From Haematobia irritans (taxonomy: Eukaryota > Arthropoda > Insecta > Diptera > Muscidae), in contig NC_134398.1 of NCBI RefSeq assembly GCF_050003625.1, positions 98,024,583 through 98,088,582 of the forward strand: DNA of 64,000 nt. The letters run 5' to 3'. Both the position numbers and the translations under genes were made by a program. Numbering within the stretch: the first letter of the stretch is position 1; every line of letters begins with the position of its first letter. The notes under the pieces are model-generated. The model saw only the letters and a list, made by a program, of their open reading frames with translations. It searched no databases and was not told the DNA's origin. Of this stretch, positions 1 through 11,219 are shown in pieces.

Positions 1-582
1 ACAATAGTTGTTAATAAAAGCAAAAAATTAGTTCCAGTCAAACATGTCAATTTTTAAATTTGTTTAAAAATTAAAACGTTCAACATAAAATGTTTAACAT
101 GTGCCAATCATTAATTTTTATTTCCCCAAATAATTACACTATAAATTCAAGGAAATTGAAAACACAAAGGATTCATTTCCACCAATTTGATATTTTATTT
201 AATAAAATCAGAATTTTATTTTTCTAGTTCAAAATTTAAACTAAATTTTTGGTGATCAAAACTAAAAATTAGTTGAAAATCTAAAATCGATTTTGCGATT
301 ATTTTTAGCTTAATAATCGATTTCGACTTTTTTAGATTTTCATGCCAAAATTCGAATAATCGATTAATCGATTTTTGATTTATAGATCCCTAGTTCATAG
401 ACGTTTTTAAAATCGTACCGGGTATCAAACAAAGCAGTTCAGTTGGTAATTTACACTGGATTTTACTGACAACGGTTCTGCTATATTAATACTGGCAGAT
501 CAATAAAAAATCACAACAACAACACAAACAAATATACAAGTGAGATTCATTGGCAATATTTACTGTATAAAACTATAAACAA
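1..582. other. A+T-rich sequence, no gene seen
   Basis: No open frame of note and no clear repeat boundary. Positions about 285-385 are rich in CGAT words and read as short imperfect inverted copies of each other, which could be the end of an unrecognised element. The right edge is set by the start of the neighbouring Helentron-like repeat. Confidence 0.5.
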
Positions 583-1815
583 CAAGTATATACGGCCGTA
601 AGTTCGGCCAGGCCGAATCTTATGTACCCTCCACCATGGATTGCGTAGAAACTTTTCGTAGAAGACTGTCATCCAGAATCGAATTACTTGGGTTGTGGTA
701 TCTTAAAACTTCTTAACATCGTTTTCTAAATTGTGAGTTAGTTCGTACGTGGTATATAATAGACAAAAAAGTTATGTATAGGTAAGTCTACAAATAATTT
801 TTGTGTGATTGGGGATCGATTTATCTGAGGGCTATATATAACTATAGACCGATATGGACTTAATTAGGCATGGTTGTTAAAGGCCATATACTACCACAAT
901 GTACCAAATTTCAACTGACTCGGATGAAATTTGCTCCTCCAAGAGGCTCCAAAACCAAATCTCGGGATCGGTTTATATGGGGGCTATATATGATTATGGA
1001 CTGATATGGAACACTTTTGGCATGGTACTACCACCACGTACCAAATTTCAAGCAGATCGGATGGGTTTTGCTTCTCCAAAAGGCACCAGAGGTCAAATCT
1101 GGGGATCGGTTTATATGGGGGCTATATATAATTATGGACTGATATGAAGCAATTCCTGCATGGTTGTTGGATACCATATACTAATATCACGTATCAAATC
1201 TCAACCGAATCGGATGAATTTTGCTCTTCCAAAGGGCTCAGGAGGTCAAATCTGGGGATCGGTTTATATGGGGCTATATATAATTATGGACCGATGTGGA
1301 CCAATTTTTGCATGGTCATTAGAGACCATATACTAACACCATGTACCAACTTTCAACCGTATCGGATGAAATTTGCTTCTCTTAAAGGCTCCGCAAGCCA
1401 AATCGGGGGATCGGTTTATATGGGGGCTATATGTAATTATGGACCGATGTGGACCAATTTTTGCATGACACCATATACTAACACCATGTACCAAATTTCA
1501 GCCGGATCGGATGAAATTTGCTGCTCTTAGAGCAATCGCAAGCCAAATTTGGTGGCCCGTTTATATGGGGGTCCATTTGCAAGACTATCCGACCTACATC
1601 AATAACAACTCGTTGTGGCAAGTTTCAAGTCGATAGCTTGTTCCTTTCGGAAGTTAGCGTGATTTCAACAGACGGACGGACGGACACGCTCAGATCGACT
1701 CAGAAATTCACCACGACCCAGAATATATATACTCTATGGGGTCTTAGACCAATATTTCGATGTGTTACAAATGGAATGACAAAGTTAATATACCCCCATC
1801 CTATGGTGGAGGGTC
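583..1815 (-). mobile_element. Helentron-like (DINE/mini-me type) element A
   Basis: Read on the minus strand it starts near a TACCCTCC end, carries a (GTCY)n run (plus-strand GACGGACGGACGG at about 1670-1685), then tandem units containing GGTTTATATGGGGGCTATAT, and ends in the hairpin TTCGGCCAGGCCGAA (603-617) followed by CAAGTA-type sequence. A GTCY core, internal tandem repeats and a 3' stem-loop are known features of Drosophila DINE-1/mini-me elements, which are non-autonomous Helentrons. The short open frames at 899-1862 are read-throughs of the tandem units, not genes. Class is inferred from architecture. Confidence 0.75.
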
Positions 1816-1972
1816 TAAAAACGATAAACAAACTGAGAGACAGAAAACTCAATTCAGCATAACTGAAACAATTGTTCTAGTCACCCAGATAAGGGGCAGA
1901 ACAACGCTGCTAAGCTCGTGAAATTGATCGCATGATACAATGAAACGGGTGAAATACGTACCAATATATTAA

Positions 1973-2226
1973 TTGGATTATTTTCGAAAAATGGATAAAA
2001 TTCCATCAGCCGCTACGGCAAGAAATAGCCTAAGCCTTTTCAGAGTTTCAAAACTCAAAGAATTGGAGCAAATCAACATTGATCTCCAAGAGAGAATAAG
2101 AGCGTTGGAGAATATTTGCAGCCAACTGCATGAGGAAAATACTGCACTGCGTTCACAATTCGCACAATCTCAAAGAACAGATAATAATAATAGAAGTAGT
2201 GAAGAAGCCACTAATGCTAATGTTAG
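1973..2226 (+). pseudogene. Coiled-coil ORF fragment of a retroposon
   Basis: The frame encodes a heptad-rich segment (residues about 25-70, with KLKELEQINIDLQERI) followed by a Q/N/S-rich stretch. It then runs out of frame into a reverse-transcriptase tail starting at 2227. A coiled coil before a reverse transcriptase suggests an ORF1 remnant, but there is no zinc knuckle and the family is not recognised. The join to RT sequence without any endonuclease or RT core points to a large internal deletion or a chimera. 1816-1972 upstream holds nothing recognisable. Confidence 0.45.
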
Positions 2227-2960
2227 TATGGCTATGTTAACAATGATCTCAACAAGATCCTGGATTGGGCGAATGGGAATGGCCTAGCTCTGAACCCCAA
2301 TAAATCGAAGGCAATTTTGATTCATAAGAAATCCACAAGTCTGGGCAATGTTAACATATTTCTGGGTAACTGCCAAATAGAACTTGTGAAGAAAGTGAAG
2401 AATCTTGGAGTAACTTTTAATGAGAATTTAACTTGGTCTGATCATATTAATGCTAACTGTGGTAAAATATACGGTATGTTGCGTAATCTTTGGTATACTC
2501 AAGCGTTTACACCTTTTCGTATAAGACTGCTGTTGGCCAAATCCTATGTCCTCCCTACTTTGTTGTATCGTTTTGAAATTTTCTCTGGATGTAACACGAC
2601 CGACTTAAAAAGACTAACAACCACGTTCAACAATATTGCCCGCTATGTCTTCGGATTGAAACGTTACGATAGTGTGACACTTTTTGCGAACAAAATTTTT
2701 GGTATCCCGTTTGACAAATACGTTCAACTCAGAACTCTGTCATTCCTCCAAAAAATTATACACACAAAGGAACCATCATACCTCTACGAACGATTAACAT
2801 TCGCTAGATCCAACCGTGGTAACAATTTGATACAGACTCGACATAGAAGTCAGTTATCTGAGCGGCAGTTTTATATATATGCGACTAGTCTCTGGAATCA
2901 GTTACCCAATCAACTATTGTCGCTAAGGAACTTCAAAAGCTGCGTAATCAAAAGCAAAAA
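2227..2960 (+). pseudogene. Non-LTR reverse transcriptase, C-terminal part only
   Basis: The open frame begins just after a stop at 2224. It shows the region that follows the catalytic motif in non-LTR RTs: ILDWANGNGLALNPNKSK, then LGVTFNENLTWSDHI, then the tail ending ATSLWNQLPNQ. The YADD motif and all upstream domains are absent. The frame stays open to 3075, but from about 2960 the content changes and may belong to the next element. Jockey/CR1-type is likely; the clade cannot be fixed by eye. Confidence 0.7.
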
Positions 2961-3034
2961 CTCCATAAACGTGTTCACAATGCTGAAAATCGGCTCCAAA
3001 ACAATAATGGACCACAAAGAAATGAACAAGCTCC

Positions 3035-3250
3035 TTGCAAAATACATTAAAAACAATTCAATTCAGAACTACTAATTTGTACTCTGACACAGTCAAAAAC
3101 AAAAACGCTCAACAGATAAACGCACAAAAAGTTACCAACGAAACTATCCTTTCAAAAATCCTATCCAAATTGGAGTCAATTGAATCATTTAACAAGTGCT
3201 TAGACAACCGCTTAAGCTTGTTAGAGGAGAATTTTTTCGATACACTTTAA
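3035..3250 (+). pseudogene. Possible end of Jockey ORF1
   Basis: A 71-residue frame ending in a leucine-rich amphipathic segment (ILSKILSKLESIESF) stops two bases before the start of the Jockey ORF2 frame. That position fits the C terminus of a Jockey ORF1 (gag-like) protein, but no CCHC knuckle is visible and the 5' side merges with another retroposon fragment. Confidence 0.35.
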
Positions 3251-3252
3251 AA

Positions 3253-5362
3253 GATGCAGACATTAATAAAAATTATGCAGTGGGAGTGGAATTATGCAAA
3301 TGGTATCCGAAAACACATAGATGAACTTCGGTACATTTTATGTGAAAAAATATTGATATATGTCTCATAATCGAGACGCATTTTGTTAAAGATTCATTCC
3401 TGAAAATTAAAGACTACGATTTATTTCATGCTCCCCATCTAAGTAACACCACAAGAGGAGGAAGTGCTGTCATTATTAAAACCTCAATTAAACATTGGCT
3501 TGAAAATACTATATCGGTAGAGGAATTTCAAGTTACAACTGTAACAATTGACATAAACAAAACGCTGGTATCAGTTTCATCTGTTTACAGTCCACCACGA
3601 CAAAATATATAACTTGATCAGTACAAAGACATGTTAAATTCACATAAATATATTTTTATTATGGGAGGGGATTTCAATGCTAAGAACACACAATGGGGTT
3701 CTAGATTGACCACACCAAAGGGCAGAGAGTTACATCGTGCAATTATGAATACAGGATGTACAGTAATATCTACCGGTAAGCCAACATACTGGCCAACAGA
3801 CGTGTCTAAAACTCCTGATCTGATTGACTTTTTTATTACTAGAAAAATACCGGAAAACAAACTGATAATTGAAGATGGACATGAATTCAGTTCTGACCAT
3901 TCTGCTATATATCTTCATTATCTAAGTGAAGCAACTAATAAACAAACTAATTTCAACCTAACAAACAACAGAACCGACTGGGATTACTTTCGTCACATAA
4001 TTACCACGTCTATTAAACATTCGCCAATGTACAATCCAAATGATATTGAGGAAGAAGTCGATGCTTTTACAAAGTTGATACAACAAGCGGCCTGGGAGAG
4101 TACACCAGAACCAAGTATTCAAACAAATACGCCTCAGTAAAGTATAAAAGAAGGATTAGGAAAAAATGGCAACAAACTCGATCACCAGAGGATAAAAAAA
4201 TGTTAAACAATGCTTCAAAAAACTTAGCAGATTAATAAAACAATATAATAACCATACATTCCACAAGTATGTGTCCAATCTAAGTTCCAACAAAAACTCC
4301 GACTATTCTCTCTGGAAGGCAGCAAAATTAAAAAATAAACCAATTGCGCAGAACGTCGCAATACTTAAAGGTAATGGTCAATGAGCCAAAAGCAGTATCG
4401 AAAAGGCGAACGAATTTGCGAATAATCTTCAGATACCTATTCAAATTCTTATGTAACAAGAAATACAGAACCAAATGTTCAACATCAAATAAATAACTAT
4501 GCCATTAGCGAGCAGCCGCTTTACAAAGTAACTATTAAAGAAGTTTATGATGGCAGTGAATCAAATCAAGGTCAAAAAATCTGGTGGTTTCGATAAAGTA
4601 AAGGGAGATATCCTTTTGCGGATGACTGGAATCATTTATTGTCTCGAAAAATATAATACCGGATCATCAATTTGGATCCGACTATGGAACAAGTACATCG
4701 AGTCACCTATAATATTGAAAAAGCCTTCGAGAAAAAACAAGTTTGCTCCGCTGTATTCTTGGACATTTCCAAAGCTTTTGATGGAGTATGGCATGATAGT
4801 CTCCTTCTAAAGCTCAGCAGATTACTTCCAAAGAATTATTGTTGGATTCTTAGGTCGTACCTGAGCAATCAATTTTATGGAGTATGTCATGATAATGAAT
4901 TTACAAATCTATATCCAATATCTGTAGGAGTTCCGCAGAGCAGTATACTTGGACCTTCACGATACGCCTGTTAACAAAAATTGTTTCATTGGAACATTTG
5001 CAGATGACATAGTTTTAATGTCAACTGGAAAAAATACAGAGGTATCTGTACATAGCCTCCAGGTATCTTTAAACAAGGTTCACCAATGGACAAAAAACTG
5101 GGGTCTAAAGCTCAACAGTAACAAATCTGTTCATGTTGACTTTGCGAAAATTGCCTGAAGATACAAACCCCTAAATATAGGCAATGAAGAAGTGCCTTTT
5201 TCAAACTCAGCAATATCTTGGTTTTACACTGGATTCTAAATTAAATTGGAAAATTCATATTGATAAAAAGTGCGAAGAACTAAATATTAAATACCGCAAA
5301 CTAAGGTGGTTAATCGGAAAAAATTCAGTCCTGTCCACAGACAGTAAGCTCCTAATATATAA
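3253..5362 (+). pseudogene. Jockey-like ORF2 (endonuclease + RT), broken
   Basis: Order of parts: N-terminal endonuclease start (about 3253-3420), GGSAVIIK, the APE-endonuclease block GGDFNAKNTQWGS near residue 10 of the 3631 frame, and SSDHSA (about 3893-3905). Next come a linker and an RT with FLDISKAFDGVW (motif A, about 4760-4795), GVPQSSILGP (motif B) and FADDIVLMS (motif C, near 4996-5022). The tail is QQYLGFTLDSKLNWK. Stops and frameshifts occur at about 3610, 4138, 4383 and 4970, and after FAKIA at 5155. The gene is cut at 5363 by a SINE and resumes at 12817 with matching frame. It has an endonuclease and no RNase H, as is usual for the Jockey clade. Confidence 0.85.
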
Positions 5363-5372
5363 GCAAGCATTA

Positions 5373-5553
5373 GGTTAGGTTAGGAGGCAGCCCGATGTAT
5401 CAGTCTCACTTAGACTATTCAGTCCATTGTGATACCACATTGGTGAACTTCTCTCTTATCACTGAGTGCTGCCCGATTCCATGTTAAGCTCAATGACAAG
5501 GGACCTCCTTTTTATAGCCGAGTCCGAACGGCGTTCCACATTGCAGTGAAACC
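5373..5553 (-). mobile_element. SINE, tail half (split by the MULE)
   Basis: Minus-strand tRNA-derived SINE whose 3' end is the GGTTAGG-type tail at 5373. It sits in the Jockey ORF2 with a 10-bp target duplication GCAAGCATTA at 5363-5372 and 12807-12816. The body is interrupted at 5554 by the MULE, with 9-bp copies of AGTGAAACC at 5545-5553 and 12657-12665. The head half is at 12657-12806. Confidence 0.9.
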
Positions 5554-5966
5554 GGCGCTACGAATATGGGCCCCATGAAAATGAGCCCCACTGTGTCTAA
5601 TGAAAATGAGCCCCAATAATTACGTGAGATACAACAACACGAAATTTGGTTCATTTTTGGGGTCGTATTTCATTTATTTTTTGGGGTTCTATTTCATAAT
5701 GAAAATGCACCCTAAAATGTCCTAATGAAAATGCGCCCTAAAATTTATTTGGGGCCTGTTTTCATTTAATGTGGGGCCAATTTTCAATTCTTAAGCTTAT
5801 CAGATGCCTAGTTTTTAATTTTAAAGATTAAACTTAAAGCAAATCTGGTTTTATCGTTTTATTACATTAAATAGAAAAATAATGATCAAAATTAAAAACA
5901 AAAAAATTAATTCATTAATGAAATAAATCGCTTTCAGCGTTAACAATTAGTACAGTATTTGTTAGT

Positions 5967-6146
5967 TTAAACAAACACTTGCATTACATCCTGGACTACA
6001 TGACGGCAACAAGGACATTTATAATCTTCTTCATGCCTTTCTATTGCATTCGCCTGCAGCTTTAAGTTACATTCATGGCATACACTTAAATGTTTGCAAG
6101 GTAAAAAAACTATATTGGGACTATTGCCCCGACAAACAACGCAGCT
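5967..6146 (-). other. RING finger domain at the MULE C terminus
   Basis: The last 60 residues show CVVC, then 13 residues later CKHLSVCHEC, then CPCCR and a hydrophobic end (VMQVFV). The spacing is that of C3HC4 RING fingers, and the layout (PC-x-H-L, final VF) resembles the C-terminal RING of IAP-type ubiquitin ligases. There is an insertion of about 13 residues between the sixth and seventh ligands. An acidic linker (DSETDHSEDEIADEE) precedes it. Ubiquitin-ligase activity is inferred only. Confidence 0.75.
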
Positions 6147-6967
6147 TCTGTTGCTTTCGTTTGACACTATCTGCTCTTCATCAGCAATTTCATCCTCACT
6201 GTGGTCTGTTTCTGAATCTGTATTTACCACGTTCGTATTTTCGTAAGGAGTTGTTTCACGTAAGGAATCACTTATACTTTTGTCAAAGACAATTCTTTCA
6301 ATAAATTTCATAGCCGTAATTTTGGCATTGTCAAGGAGATGTGTACAATCTGTAATAATTGCTTCTTTACTACTACGTTTCTTTTTCTTCTTCACCGGTA
6401 CTCCAATATCGCACAACATTTGAAAAGAGCGGCTCTTAAAATATTCCTCTTTTCGAATGGCTTCGACGAATTTAAAAAAGTTCCCATTTTTTTCTATAAG
6501 CTTCCCCATTACTCCATTATATGCCTCAACCGCAGACGTCGTACGTATATCCTTTTTATATACGCTTATGTTATGATGTCCAACCTAAATGATAATATAA
6601 AACTATGATTATTAAAAGAAAAATGATTATAAATAGTGAATTATTTACCTTTTTTAACCAATGTCTTTCAAAATAAGCCAAAAAAGAACTGAATTTTTGC
6701 TCTCCGTCCATTAATAAAATTTTTAACTTTATATCATTGAATGTGCCAACTATTAAAGTCGGGGGGAGCAAAGGAAGAGCCATTATCTTTTTATATTCAT
6801 CCATAGCTGCTTTTGAATTTTTCAAGTATTGAAACAATGGACGATTTTTTGACACATACCTGCGAACTGCTTGGCAAAAATGGAACCTAAATAGAAATTC
6901 AAGTTCAATTAATAAATTCTTGCCTAAAATTTGTGAAATATCAACAAAACATAATTCAAAAAGAAAC

Positions 6968-7470
6968 AATCTTGTATACTGGACTTTTGTTAGTCGCGCG
7001 ATTTTTTGGAAAAATATATTTTGCTTTCATTTCCTCCCACTAACAAAAGTCCAGTATATAATTGGGCAAAAAAGGTCTAACAAGGATTGTAATATTAATT
7101 TACAAATAATAAATTCTTGCCTAAAATTTGTAAAATATCAACAAAACATAATTCAAAAAGAAACAATCTTGTATACTGGACTTTTGTTAGTGAGAGGAAA
7201 TGAAAGCAAAATATATTTTTCCAAAAAATCGCGCGATTTTTTGGAAAAATATATTTTGCTTTCATTTCCTCCCACTAACAAAAGTCCAGTATATAATTGG
7301 GCAAAAAAGGTCTAACAAGGATTGTAATATTAATTTTCAAATTTTTGTAGAACTATGTTCGCGCGATTTTTTTAAATAGTCTATTGTTTTAACATTGTTT
7401 TCTGCCAATAAAAATCTTTTAAATGTCGACCACATAGTTCTACAAAAATTTGAAAATTATTTCTGGAAAT
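6968..7470. repeat. Palindromes with TCGCGCGA centres in a MULE intron
   Basis: The intron between MULE exons 3 and 4 is filled by hairpin-forming sequence. 7168-7302 is a near-perfect palindrome of about 135 bp centred on AAAAAATCGCGCGATTTTTT. 6968-7062 is a copy missing most of its left arm, and 7336-7462 is a third hairpin with a different arm (AATTTTCAAATTTTTGTAGA). The blocks at 6920-6990 and 7110-7190 are also direct repeats. The same centres recur in the deleted MULE at 20080-20310. Confidence 0.8.
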
Positions 7471-8391
7471 TGAAAGTGTCAGCTTTTATTTAATTATATA
7501 TTTTAATCACTCACCAGCATCCGACTAGGCTTACACTGGGAAATTGGTTTGTCAGTGCACGTCTAATTGCACATTCATAGTCAGTTACGAATATATTCGG
7601 TTCCATTTGAAATATGTTTTCATTTATATATTTCAATAAACAAGCATATGCAATATATGACTTTTTATCCATTAGTATAAAAAAGACTGGAAATATCTAA
7701 AAATAGGTATATTAATATATATTATAAATAATAACTAAAATTATATACTTCATCGAAATATTGTATATATATAACCAAGTGCTGTCGAAAACATCCACGG
7801 GGTACACAACTAAATGTACCATCCATTAAATATGTTCTATTTGCCGGAACAATGTTTTCTTTAATTAATTTTATTGTTTTAATTGATGAAAATATACAGT
7901 ACGATATATCGTTTTCTGTGATACACGCTGTAAAGAAGTGCTCCGGTTTAGATTCTTCTTTGGTTATACCAAAATGTTGCCAAATTTTCTCTAATTGAAA
8001 TGCCTCCAGCACTTTTAATGGAGTTGAAGGAGACGGTGTATAGTTTTTGCTGACAATATACTGCAATCCGCGCTGAATTTTTGGAAAACTTATATTTTGT
8101 GATTCATGCTGAAATCTTATAGCATACACACCCTCAAAAAAAATCGCTTCTCTAACATATGTTCCAAACATATTTTGCAGGAAGCACATATATTACTGGA
8201 TACCGCCGAAACATTAATATGTTTGTTTTATGTGAGCATATTATATGTTTGGAAGCATTTTGAGTCCAAAAATAGTATATGCTTGGAAGAATTCCCCAAA
8301 GAAGATTGTGTTCATTCCCTCACATATTTTTAACTTCCACGAAATTGTTGAGTTCTTCGCATCTTTTTCTGTAATACAAATACGCTGTTTT

Positions 8392-10246
8392 TATACCCTC
8401 CATCATAGGATGGGGGTATATTAACTTTGTCATTCCGTTTGTAACACATCGAAATATTGCTCTAAGACCCCATAAAGTATATATATTCTGGGTCGTGGTG
8501 AAATTCTGAGTCGATCTAAGCATGTCCGTCCGTCCGTCCGTCTGTTGAAATCACGCTAACTTCCGAACGAAACAAGCTATCGACTTGAAACTTGGCACAA
8601 ATAGTTGTTATCGATGTAGGTCGGATGGTATTGAAAATGGGCCATATCGGTCCACTTTTACGTATAGCCCCCATATAAAGGGACCCTCAGATTTGGCTTG
8701 TGGAGCCTCTAACAGAAGCATATTTCATCCGATCCGGCTGAAATTTGGTACATGGTGTTGGTATATGGTCTCTAACAACCATGCTAAAATTGGTCCACAT
8801 CGGTCCATAATTATATATAGCCCCCATATAAACCGATCCCCAGATTTGGCTTGCGGAGCCTCAAAGAGAAGAAAATTTCATCCGATCCGGCTGAAATTTG
8901 GTACATGATGTTGGTATATGGTCTCTAACAACCATGCAAAAATTGGTCCATATCGGTCCTTAATTATATATAGCCCCCATATAAACCGATCCCCAGATTT
9001 GGCTTGTGGAGCCTCTAAGAGAAGCATAGTTCATCCGATCCGGCTGAAATTTGGTACATGGTGTTGGTATATGGTCTCTAACAATTATGCAAAAATTGGT
9101 CCACATCGGTCCATAATTATATATAGCCCCCATATAAACCGATCCCCAGATTTGGCTTGCGGAGCCTCAAAGAGAAGCAAATTTCATCCGATCCGGCTGA
9201 AATTCGGTACATGATGTTGGTATATGGTCTCTAACAACCATGCAAAAATTGGTCCACATCGGTCCATAATTATATATAGACCCATATAAACCGATCTCCA
9301 GATTTGGCTTGCGAAGCCCCAAAGAGAAGCAAATTTCACCCAATCCGGTTGTAATTTGGAACATGGTGTTAATATATGATCTTTAACAAGCGTGCCAGAA
9401 TTGGTCCATATCGGTCCATAATTATATATAGCCCCCATATAAAACGTTCTCCAGATTTGACCTCCGGAGCCTCTTGGAGGAGCAAAATTCATCCGATCCG
9501 GTTCAAATTGGGAACGTGGTGTTAGTATATGGTCGCTAACAACCATACCAAAATTGGTCCAATCACACAAAAATTGGTCCATATCGGTTCATAATCATGG
9601 TTGCCACTAGAGCCAAAAATAGTCTATCAAAATTTTATTTCTATAAAAAATTTTGTCAAAATTTTATTTCTATAGAAAATTTTGTCAAAATTTTATTTCT
9701 ATAGAAAATTTTGTCAAAATTTTATTTCTATAGAAAATTTTGTCAAAATTTTATTTCTAGAGAAAATTTTGTTAAAATTTTATTCGGTTCATAATAAAAT
9801 TTTCATCATTGTCAAAATTTTATTTCTATAGAAAATGTTGTTCAAATTTTATTCGGTTCATAATCATGGTTGCCACTCGAGCCAAAAATAATCTACCAAG
9901 ATTTTATTTTTATAGAAAATTTTGTCAAAAGTTTATTTCTATAGAAAATTTTGTGAAAATTTTATTTCTATAGAAAATTTTGTTAAAATGTTATCTCTTT
10001 ACTTTGTTAAACTGAATTATATACGTATTGGATCGATCTTTTTGATTTAATATATACCACGTATGGACTTACATACAATTTAGAAGATGGTGTTAGGAGG
10101 TTTTAAGATACCTTGCCATCGGCAAGCGTTACCGCAACTTAAGTAATTCGCTTGTGGATGGCAGCGTTTAGAAGAATTTTCTACGCAATCCATGATGGAG
10201 GGTACATAAGCTTCGGCCTGGCCGAACTTACGGCCGTTTATACTTG
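8392..10246 (+). mobile_element. Helentron-like (DINE/mini-me type) element B
   Basis: It starts TATACCCTCCATCATAGGAT, has the core GTCCGTCCGTCCGTCTG (about 8524-8542), and ends with the hairpin TTCGGCCTGGCCGAA (10212-10226) and TATACTTG before a T-run. Inside are imperfect tandem units with a 153-bp period (8741, 8894, 9047, 9200 and onward) and then a 29-bp minisatellite. Insertion within a run of T fits Helentron behaviour. The open frames at 8585-9582 are tandem-unit read-through. The part from 8941 is also present at 13061. Confidence 0.8.
9617..9995. repeat. 29-bp minisatellite inside element B
   Basis: Head-to-tail units of about 29 bp with the core AAAATTTTATTTCTATAGAA, each containing the palindrome TTTCTATAGAAA. 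Two longer spacers contain the words CGGTTCATAAT and TGGTTGCCACT. The same array lies at 13737-14115 in the duplicated block. Confidence 0.85.
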
Positions 10247-11219
10247 TTTTTTTTTTTCAAATGTCTGTTTTCTTGGTTCCGAATGTCTATTCTCTTTATT
10301 CCGAATACTCAATCTACTATTCAAATTAAATAATATTTAGACTTAAGCATACCAAATTTTTGGCCATATTATAAAACAGTTTTCCGAAACAACATACAAG
10401 CGGTTTCACAGAAATTGCTCTCATTTCATTCTCTCGCTGTGTTATGTTGATATCTTTTTATTCAACCCTCCCGGTTTCCATCTCTATTTCTTTCTCTATA
10501 CTAACTCTCTCTCTCTCTCTCTGTCGCTCTCTGAATAAAGTATCACAACATATATATGTTTACTCGAAATTTTTAAATTTATATATGTTTACATTCACGC
10601 ATATTATTTTTATGAAACATTCATGCTCCAAACATAATATATTCGAACATATTAACATATGTGTCCCAAACATTTTGTGTTAGTTTAGGAACATTACATG
10701 TTTGCACTTAAATATATTGTGTTTAAAAATTGTGCCCGAACACACATTTTGTTTATATCGGAACATATGAAAAACATATTTTTCTAACAGTGCACAATAT
10801 GATATAAAATCTTATTTATTTATTTATTTATATACATACCTCTCACAGTTTTTTCAAAAGCTTGTTTTATCGAACTCACAGCATTTCCAGTACCGCAAAG
10901 GGTGCTAGCAACTTCGATACAATCACTTTTAATTTTGTTTAAGACACTAATTTCTTTAAATTCATTTTCCTGATGGTCATGACAATGATCCACATAATTT
11001 TTCGCTAAGACACATTTCCCATCTGGCATTAAATTAACCCTTGCTTTACAGGATTTCACCCAACATTCATATTTATCAACTTCTTTATACGACGATTTTT
11101 TTTATATATCATTTTCTGATCATACACATACAATAATTTATTATTAATTTTTCGTCCAGTAAAAATAACACACTCCATATTCAACTAGGCACGCTTTTTC
11201 TTTGACACTCAAATTAATA

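Larger units (their letters stand above)
8129..10792. mobile_element. T-family element (CACCCTC...AACAGTG) in a MULE intron
   Basis: It begins CACCCTCAAAAAAAATCGC and ends TTTTTCTAACAGTG, flanked by CA at 8127-8128 and 10793-10794. It lies in the inferred first MULE intron. A longer relative at 58811-59951 has the same ends. The middle of this copy is missing relative to that one, and a Helentron-like repeat fills the T-run at 8392. It encodes nothing recognisable and is presumably non-autonomous. 10505-10531 is a (CT)n run. Confidence 0.75.
5967..11178 (-). pseudogene. MULE transposase with FLYWCH and RING domains (5 exons)
   Basis: Proposed exons, minus strand: 11178-10857, 8108-7749, 7696-7515, 6886-6649, 6584-5967. 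Introns have GT-AG ends and compatible phases, for about 570 residues. Exon 1 begins MECVIFTG and holds a FLYWCH zinc finger (CWVKSCKARV ... HCHDHQ). Exon 2 ends with the first catalytic Asp in YLMDGTFSCVPRG. Exon 3 has VTDYECA with the second Asp. The exon 3/4 splice makes GCWFHFCQAV. Exon 5 has the catalytic Glu in SAVEAYNG, and the protein ends in a RING finger. Exon 1 carries one frameshift at a run of eight T (about 11096-11103); everything downstream is open. It is the only gene here that is close to intact. Exon limits are inferred from splice signals and family motifs. Confidence 0.75.

Noticed and set aside
899..1862. Coding genes in Helentron element A (and in B, D, F)
   Set aside because: The frames are translations of tandem units (words like IYNYGPMWTNF in several frames), lack conserved domains and change with each unit.
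7030..7320. Independent gene between MULE exons (6920-7315 frame)
   Set aside because: The frame is made of the palindromic repeats of the intron and reads the same words twice.
9617..9995. A CRISPR-like array of 29-bp repeats
   Set aside because: Units follow each other directly without variable spacers, and the surroundings are clearly eukaryotic mobile elements.
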